Assembly: GCA_027730885.1 (NCBI GenBank)
Contig: JAQCHM010000025.1
Coordinates: 1-16,585 of the forward strand
Source of the DNA: Actinomycetota bacterium
GTDB taxonomy: Bacteria > Actinomycetota > Acidimicrobiia > Acidimicrobiales > SZUA-35
Direction of reading: 5' to 3'
DNA: 16,585 bases
Under the pieces are notes generated by a model that was given only the letters and a program-made list of their open reading frames with translations, was not told where the DNA came from and did not search any database. Positions 12,034 to 16,585 of this stretch are shown piece by piece. Numbering within the stretch: the stretch's first letter is position 1; each line of letters opens with the position of its first letter. A program made the position numbers and the translations under genes.

Positions 12034-14591
12034 CCGACCTCCCTCCCAACGACGCGGTGCAGCCTTCGGACGACGAGGCGAGTGACGCCGGCGGCCCCGG
12101 CGGCGCGCCCCCGGCCGACGCAGCCGCTCCGCGGTTCTCGGAGTCGATCGAGCCGATCGAGATCCAGGCCGAAATGGAACAGTCGTTCCTCGAATACGCG
12201 ATGTCGGTCATCATCTCCCGAGCGCTTCCCGATGCTCGTGACGGCCTGAAGCCCGTGCATCGACGCATTCTCTGGGCCATGTTCGACGCAGGCCACCGCC
12301 CCGACCGGAGTCACGTGAAGTGCGCGACGGTCGTTGGCGACGTCCTGGGACGGTACCACCCTCACGGCGACCAGTCCGTGTACGACGCGCTGGTCCGCAT
12401 GGGTCAGACATTCTCCCTCCGACATCCACTCATCGATCCACACGGCAACTTTGGCTCACCCGATGATCCACCGGCGGCCTATCGGTACACCGAATGCCGC
12501 CTCACCCCTCTGGCCATGCAGCTCCTGGCCGACATCGACGAGGACACGGTCGATTTCCGGGACAACTTCGACGGCAAACATCGGGAACCGGAGGTCCTTC
12601 CCAGCCGATTCCCCAACCTGTTGGTCAACGGCAGCCAGGGCATCGCGGTCGGTATGGCCACCAACATCCCCCCGCACAACCTGGGTGAGGTGGTCGACGC
12701 CACCATGCACCTTCTCGACCATCCCGACGCATCGTCCGACGATTTGATGCAGTTCGTCACCGGGCCCGACTTTCCGACCGGAGCGCAGATCCTGGGCCGC
12801 GTAGGTCTCCGTGACGCGTACCGCTCTGGCCGGGGATCGGTGAAGATGCGCGCCGTCGCCGAGATCGTCGGTGGTCGCACGAACGACTCGATCGTCGTTA
12901 CCCAGGTGCCGTACCAGACCTCGGTGGACCAAATCGCTCGGAAGACGGCTGAGCTGGTCGAGAAGGGCGAGATCACCGGCATCCGCGAGATTCGCAACGA
13001 GTCGGCGAAAGGAAAACTGCGGCTGGTGTTCGAGTTGAAGCGGGACGCCACTGGTCTGGTCGTCCTCAACAACCTTTACAAGCACACGCCGATGCAGACC
13101 ACCTTCAGCGTCAACATGGTTGCCCTCGTCGACGGCGTCCCTCGTACCCTGACCCTGCGTGACGCGTTGGTTGCCTACGTTGCCCACCAGCGTGAGGTGG
13201 TCCGGCGCCGTAGTGAGTTCCGCCTGGCGAAGGCGCGCCGCCGGGCCCACATCCTCGAGGGGCTCATTCGAGCGCTCGACATGATCGATCCGATCATCGC
13301 CGCCATTCGTGCCAGCGAGGATCGTGGTGAGGCTCGGGCCCGCCTGATGGGCGACGGCTTCGAGTTCTCCGAGGACCAGGCGAACAGCATCCTCGACATG
13401 CAGCTCGTCCGACTCACCCGACTCAATCGGGCGACGCTCGAGGAGGAGATGTCCGAGCTTCGTCGGACCATCGAAGAGCTCGAGTCGATCCTGGCCGACC
13501 AGGCCAAGCTCGATGGGGTCATCAAGGTCGAACTCGGCGAGCTACGTGACCAGTTTGCGAACCCCCGTCGGAGCGCTTTGACGACCGACCCCGGTGAGCT
13601 TGACATCGAGGATCTCATCGACGATGAAGATCTCGTCGTCACCCTGTCGAGTTCGGGCTACATCAAGTCGGTCTCGGCCGAGGAGTTCCGGACCCAGGAC
13701 CGCGGTGGCCGGGGTGTGACAGCCGCAAAGCTGAAGGGCGATGAGAGCGACATAGTCGAACAGCTGCTGCACACCTCGGCCCACGCGTACCTTCTGTTCT
13801 TCTCCAATCAAGGGAGGGTCTATCGCATCAAGGCCCACGAGATTCCGGTGACCAGCCGAACGTCGCGTGGACTCGCGCTGGTGAATATGTTGCAGCTGCT
13901 GGAGGGCGAGCGTATTCAGGCGGTTGTCGACACCCGCGACTACGAGACCAACCGCTTCCTGTTCTTCGCCACCCGGCAAGGTCGGGTGAAGAAGACGCTG
14001 TTCACCGCTTACGACTCGTCGCTGAAGGCAGGTCTTCGTGCCGTCACCCTGAACGATGGCGACGAACTGGTGTCGGTCGTCGCCACCAACGGCGGTCACG
14101 ACATCATGATGGTCTCCCGCCAAGGACAAGCGCTTCGATTCGCCGAGGACGAGGTGCGGCCGATGGGTCGGACCGCTGCAGGTGTGCGCGGTATGAAGTT
14201 CCGGTCCGGCGACGAACTGGTGAGCATGGACGTCGTCTCCCCGGGCACCCATCTCCTCGTCGTGACCGACGAGGGATTTGGGAAGCGGACCGATCCCGAT
14301 CTTTTCTCACAGAAGGGCCGTGGTGGTCTGGGAGTGCGATCCGTCCGGGTCAACGAACAACGCGGCCGGGTCGTGGGTGCCCTGTTCGTCGCCAACGAGG
14401 CGGAGGTACTGCTGATCTCCGCTCAAGGGGTGATCATCAGGATGCCCGTGAGCGCGATCTCCCAACAGGGGAGGGACGCGACCGGGGTTCGAGTAATGAA
14501 CCTTGGAAAGGGCGACAACGTTGCTGCGGTCGCCCGGCTCCTGAACGAGGCCGATGACGACGTCTCGACCGGGGACGTCAGCGACGACTGA
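12030..14591 (+). CDS. gyrA: DNA gyrase subunit A
   Basis: DNA breakage-reunion subunit of gyrase. 853 residues. Residues 1-35 are an acidic, Pro/Ala/Gly-rich extension before the family opening (IEIQAEMEQSFLEYAMSVIISRALPDARDGLKPVHRRIL). The winged-helix region YHPHGDQSVYDALVRM is at 109-124 and the catalytic tyrosine is Tyr153 in RYTECRL. Gln115 occupies the position of E. coli Ser83 and Asp119 that of Asp87. NGSQGIAVGMATNIPPHNLGE follows. The C-terminal wrapping domain has the GyrA box QDRGGRG at 556-562, which marks this as gyrase rather than topoisomerase IV. The C-terminus is acidic (EADDDVSTGDVSDD). The start overlaps the gyrB stop by 4 nt, ensuring coupled synthesis of the subunits. 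Confidence 0.98.
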   Translation: MTDLPPNDAVQPSDDEASDAGGPGGAPPADAAAPRFSESIEPIEIQAEMEQSFLEYAMSVIISRALPDARDGLKPVHRRILWAMFDAGHRPDRSHVKCATVVGDVLGRYHPHGDQSVYDALVRMGQTFSLRHPLIDPHGNFGSPDDPPAAYRYTECRLTPLAMQLLADIDEDTVDFRDNFDGKHREPEVLPSRFPNLLVNGSQGIAVGMATNIPPHNLGEVVDATMHLLDHPDASSDDLMQFVTGPDFPTGAQILGRVGLRDAYRSGRGSVKMRAVAEIVGGRTNDSIVVTQVPYQTSVDQIARKTAELVEKGEITGIREIRNESAKGKLRLVFELKRDATGLVVLNNLYKHTPMQTTFSVNMVALVDGVPRTLTLRDALVAYVAHQREVVRRRSEFRLAKARRRAHILEGLIRALDMIDPIIAAIRASEDRGEARARLMGDGFEFSEDQANSILDMQLVRLTRLNRATLEEEMSELRRTIEELESILADQAKLDGVIKVELGELRDQFANPRRSALTTDPGELDIEDLIDDEDLVVTLSSSGYIKSVSAEEFRTQDRGGRGVTAAKLKGDESDIVEQLLHTSAHAYLLFFSNQGRVYRIKAHEIPVTSRTSRGLALVNMLQLLEGERIQAVVDTRDYETNRFLFFATRQGRVKKTLFTAYDSSLKAGLRAVTLNDGDELVSVVATNGGHDIMMVSRQGQALRFAEDEVRPMGRTAAGVRGMKFRSGDELVSMDVVSPGTHLLVVTDEGFGKRTDPDLFSQKGRGGLGVRSVRVNEQRGRVVGALFVANEAEVLLISAQGVIIRMPVSAISQQGRDATGVRVMNLGKGDNVAAVARLLNEADDDVSTGDVSDD

Positions 14592-14654
14592 CCTTCGAAG
14601 GAGCGGCCCGCGGTCGCCCTTCCCTGCGCAATGACGGTCCGAGGGAGGTCGGCT

Positions 14655-14984
14655 GTGGAGCGACGCTGGTTGTTTCGATCGCAGTCCGAGGTCGGCTCTG
14701 TCCTGCCGCTGTTGGGTCTGGTCATGGCTCTTCTGATGGTCTGCACCGTGTTGCTCGCCGGTCTGAGCCAACGCATCGCGAGCCGATTGCGACCGCAATC
14801 AGCGGCCGATGCCTCGGCGCTGGCGGGAGTTGTCGAGGGACGAGCCGGGGCCGAGGAACTCGCCCGCGCCAATCGGTCGCGTCTCGAGACCTTCGAACAG
14901 TCGGGTTCGATCGTTCGTGTCGTAGTCGAACATGACGGAGTGCGAGCGGAGGCCACCGCAGACCTCGAGCTACAAGTTCGCTGA
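14655..14984 (+). CDS. Small TadE-like single-pass membrane protein (Rv3654c-like)
   Basis: 109-residue protein with a short basic N-terminus (MERRWLFRSQSEVGSV), one hydrophobic segment at about 15-37 (LPLLGLVMALLMVCTVLLAGL), then RPQSAADASALAGVVEG, the (Q)xAADxxALAG motif typical of TadE/TadG-like and Rv3654c-type pseudopilin-related proteins. The soluble C-terminal part ends in a likely beta segment. GTG 14655 is preferred because GGGAGG (14643-14648) lies 6 nt upstream; the in-frame ATG at 14631 has no such site. Its relatives are usually found in tad pilus-like loci, but no pilus ATPase or TadB/C gene is in the window. Export or membrane anchoring is likely; the function is unknown. Confidence 0.75.
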   Translation: MERRWLFRSQSEVGSVLPLLGLVMALLMVCTVLLAGLSQRIASRLRPQSAADASALAGVVEGRAGAEELARANRSRLETFEQSGSIVRVVVEHDGVRAEATADLELQVR

Positions 14985-15000
14985 TCGGGTGCCCCGATTG

Positions 15001-15014
15001 TCCACGGCCGTGGA
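15001..15014. repeat. 14-bp perfect palindrome upstream of the DUF3566 gene
   Basis: TCCACGGCCGTGGA is fully self-complementary. It overlaps a DnaA-box-like TTGTCCACG (14998-15006) and lies 2 bp before the candidate -10 element, so it could be an operator or a short hairpin. Confidence 0.5.
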
Positions 15015-15016
15015 TC

Positions 15017-15022
15017 TAGACT
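15017..15022 (+). promoter_or_regulatory. Candidate -10 element for the DUF3566 gene (near-leaderless)
   Basis: TAGACT, the same hexamer as before gyrB, ends 9 nt before the ATG at 15032. There is no Shine-Dalgarno before that ATG. Initiation 6-8 nt downstream of the -10 would give a leader of only a few bases, which fits leaderless translation common in actinobacteria. Confidence 0.4.
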
Positions 15023-15031
15023 TCCGCCGAT

Positions 15032-16342
15032 ATGATATCGGACGACGTGACGTCACAGGACGCGATCGTGATCGGTGACGATCTCGTCGAAGCCCTTGGC
15101 TTCGAGCCGATGGTCCATGATGATGCATCGACGTACTCCGACTTTCCGTCGGTTGCGCTGCTGTCGACCCTCAACCCGACGGAACCCGAGATCCAAGATC
15201 GCTCGTCGTACGAAGCGGAGGCTGCACCCGAGATGGCGACTGGTGAAAGTGTCGAAATCGATGAGTCCGAGACGACCACGGACGTGGTGTCGGTTCGCCC
15301 GGATGGTGCTGGTTCACTCGCTGACAATGGTGTCATCGACCTCAGCGATGGTGGAGCGGCCCGAAGGACCGTATTCGGACGGTTCTCTGCTCGCCAGCGG
15401 GGCAGTGTGGAGGCCGGCGCGACCGAAACGGACGCGGCGATGGCCGATGATCACGACACGTCGGGACACGCGGCCGGCGGTGACGGCGATGTCCATCTGG
15501 CAGAGGCCGGCGTCCCGGCGGACGACACAGACGCGTCGAGGATCGAGCGGACGGGAGCCGAAGGGCATCCCTTCGAATCCGATCAGGAGCCCACTGCACC
15601 GCAGCCTCCGACGATGGACGACCTGGTCACCTTTGTCGCAGTCGACCAGGCGGAGACGTCTGGAGTCGGCGAAATGTTCGAGCCGGTCGAGATACAGCGG
15701 TACGAGTTTCCCGACCTCGGAGAGCCCATCTCGGACGAACTGATTGCGGACGAGCTGATTGCGGATGAACTGGTCTCGCTGCCGGTGATCGACTCTCCCG
15801 AGATCGGTGCAGTCGGCATCGATCTGGACGAGATCGAACTGCGGTCAGATGTGCCTCCGGCTGCTCGGTCGACCGGCATCGCGCCCCTCTCGTTTCCCGC
15901 TGAAGTCGTCTTGCCGTCATCCGCTGGTGCCGGATTCGGCAAGCGGCGCCAGAGGCTGCGGGCCAGGAAGACCCGTCGAGTAATTCGTCACATCGACCCG
16001 TGGTCGGCACTGAAATTCTCGGTCATCTTCCACCTGTGCTTCTTCGGTGCGCTTTTGCTTGCGTCGGTGTTGGTGTGGAACGCGGCCGTCTCTGCCGGGA
16101 CCATCGAGAACATCGAGAGTTTCATTCGTGAGTTGGGAGACTACGAGAAGTTCGAAATCGACTCGAACAAGGTCTTCACCGCGGCGATGCTCATTGCGGG
16201 GATGTTGACGTTGGCATCGACGATCATGGTCGTACTTCTCACGGTCGTCTTCAATCTCATCTCGGATCTGGTCGGTGGCATCCGCGTCACGGTCATCGAG
16301 GAGGACACCGTCCGCGTCGTCGACCCCCACCGCACTGCGTGA
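15032..16342 (+). CDS. DUF3566 membrane protein with long acidic N-terminal extension
   Basis: 436 residues. The C-terminal 115 or so are a DUF3566 domain: RRVIRHIDPWSALKFSVIFHL, TM1 at about 326-350, a short external loop (TIENIESFIRELGDYEKFEID), TM2 at 381-410 and VGGIRVTVIEE. Residues 1-300 are acidic, of low complexity and probably disordered and cytoplasmic, ending in a basic patch (KRRQRLRARKTRR, 304-316) just before TM1. A pentapeptide repeat (DELIA-DELIA-DELVS, 235-249) lies in the acidic part. DUF3566 genes follow gyrA and precede tRNA-Ile in many actinobacteria, for example Rv0007 in M. tuberculosis; their function is not established. The ATG start lacks a Shine-Dalgarno but follows a -10-like TAGACT. 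The DUF3566 assignment is confident; the extension's role is unknown. Confidence 0.88.
   Translation: MISDDVTSQDAIVIGDDLVEALGFEPMVHDDASTYSDFPSVALLSTLNPTEPEIQDRSSYEAEAAPEMATGESVEIDESETTTDVVSVRPDGAGSLADNGVIDLSDGGAARRTVFGRFSARQRGSVEAGATETDAAMADDHDTSGHAAGGDGDVHLAEAGVPADDTDASRIERTGAEGHPFESDQEPTAPQPPTMDDLVTFVAVDQAETSGVGEMFEPVEIQRYEFPDLGEPISDELIADELIADELVSLPVIDSPEIGAVGIDLDEIELRSDVPPAARSTGIAPLSFPAEVVLPSSAGAGFGKRRQRLRARKTRRVIRHIDPWSALKFSVIFHLCFFGALLLASVLVWNAAVSAGTIENIESFIRELGDYEKFEIDSNKVFTAAMLIAGMLTLASTIMVVLLTVVFNLISDLVGGIRVTVIEEDTVRVVDPHRTA
15734..15778 (+). repeat. 15-bp coding tandem repeat (DELIA x3)
   Basis: Three 15-bp units encode DELIA, DELIA and DELVS. The first two differ only at the third position of one codon (GAA/GAG); the third has diverged at its end. 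In frame, inside the acidic extension of the DUF3566 protein. Confidence 0.85.
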
Positions 16343-16375
16343 TGCGCGGCGGTAGTCGGTCGCCGCTCGAGCCGG

Positions 16376-16381
16376 TAAGGT
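16376..16381 (+). promoter_or_regulatory. Candidate -10 element for tRNA-Ile
   Basis: TAAGGT fits TAnnnT and lies 12 nt before the mature tRNA 5' end, a usual distance for a tRNA gene with a short RNase P-removed leader. The -35 region is not recognisable. Confidence 0.35.
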
Positions 16382-16393
16382 TTGAGGCTTCCC

Positions 16394-16467
<74 letters not shown>

Positions 16468-16475
16468 CTGGCAAA

Positions 16476-16499
16476 CGCCCCGGTCACAGCACCGGGGCG
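16476..16499 (+). terminator. Hairpin terminator after tRNA-Ile
   Basis: CGCCCCGGT (16476-16484) pairs perfectly with ACCGGGGCG (16491-16499) around a 6-nt loop, 8 nt after the tRNA. The 9-bp GC stem is followed by CTTCGCATTCC, only weakly T-rich, as is common in high-GC actinobacteria. Confidence 0.8.
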
Positions 16500-16585
16500 C
16501 TTCGCATTCCTGGCCTCGGATGAGCGTTCGAACCAGTCTCGGATGTGCCGTCCCGTCTGTCCCGTCCTGTCCCTCTCAGGTGCCT
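16500..16585. other. Non-coding tail of window
   Basis: No gene recognised. Short direct repeats are visible: CTCGGATG at 16515-16522 and 16538-16545, and GTCCCGTC at 16550-16557 and 16559-16566, followed by GTCCC at 16569-16573. Confidence 0.5.

Noticed and set aside
12313..12322. TCACGTGAAG inside gyrA as a possible extra parS
   Set aside because: Only the central TCACGTGAA matches; the outer bases of the 16-bp palindrome are wrong, and the codons are explained by gyrA.
12456..13250. 264-codon minus-strand frame antisense to gyrA, with similar ones at 13542-14252 and 10375-10965
   Set aside because: Shadow frames of gyrA and gyrB, with no domain, spacing or start signal.
14597..14625. Imperfect hairpin after gyrA as a terminator
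   Set aside because: The stem is broken by mismatches and a wobble, with no T-run, and it runs into the ribosome-binding region of the next gene; read-through seems more likely.

Overview
This window is the replication-origin neighbourhood of a high-GC actinobacterial chromosome. Gene order and orientation match the conserved actinobacterial origin cluster: parB-parA-rsmG-khpB(jag)-yidC-yidD-rnpA-rpmH run leftward (minus strand), and dnaA-dnaN-recF-dciA-gyrB-gyrA-(TadE-like)-DUF3566-tRNA-Ile(GAU) run rightward (plus strand). Every recognised gene is transcribed away from the dnaA region, that is, with replication-fork movement. The DUF3566 gene followed by tRNA-Ile after gyrA, and the DciA (DUF721) gene between recF and gyrB, are typically actinobacterial. 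The protein sequences look like a deep, non-mycobacterial branch; Acidimicrobiia-like is my inference from overall resemblance and is not proved here.

Left part (1-5301): a truncated ParB and a complete ParA form the segregation pair. The 332-base gap between parA and rsmG carries three perfect 16-bp parS palindromes, two of them inside a 28-bp perfect inverted repeat. Next comes a tightly packed ribosome, RNA-processing and membrane-insertion operon: RsmG, KhpB, YidC, YidD, RNase P protein and L34. Spacings are short, and three gene pairs overlap.

Centre (5302-7366): the 403-base rpmH/dnaA divergent region holds promoters and DnaA-box-like sites. dnaA is followed by a 252-base non-coding region that I read as oriC. 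It has several degenerate DnaA boxes, a tandem box pair, an adjacent run of DnaA-trio triplets (CTACTACTACTT) and an A-rich stretch just before dnaN. This is the layout of a bacterial basal unwinding system.

Right part (7367-16585): the sliding clamp, RecF, the helicase-loader-type DciA and both gyrase subunits form a closely spaced replication operon with 4-nt overlaps at dnaN/recF and gyrB/gyrA. After gyrA come a small single-pass TadE-like protein, a DUF3566 membrane protein with a long acidic N-terminal extension, a tRNA-Ile gene and a strong hairpin terminator.

I found no mobile element, CRISPR array, phage gene or new multi-gene system. The points worth a second look are local: the parS inverted repeat, a methionine at the usual groove-arginine position of YidC, glutamine at the GyrA quinolone-contact position, the DnaA-trio layout of oriC, a tandem duplication at the dciA start, and the unusual proteins downstream of gyrA. 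Non-ATG starts are frequent: GTG for parB, parA, rpmH, dnaN and the TadE-like gene, and TTG for recF.
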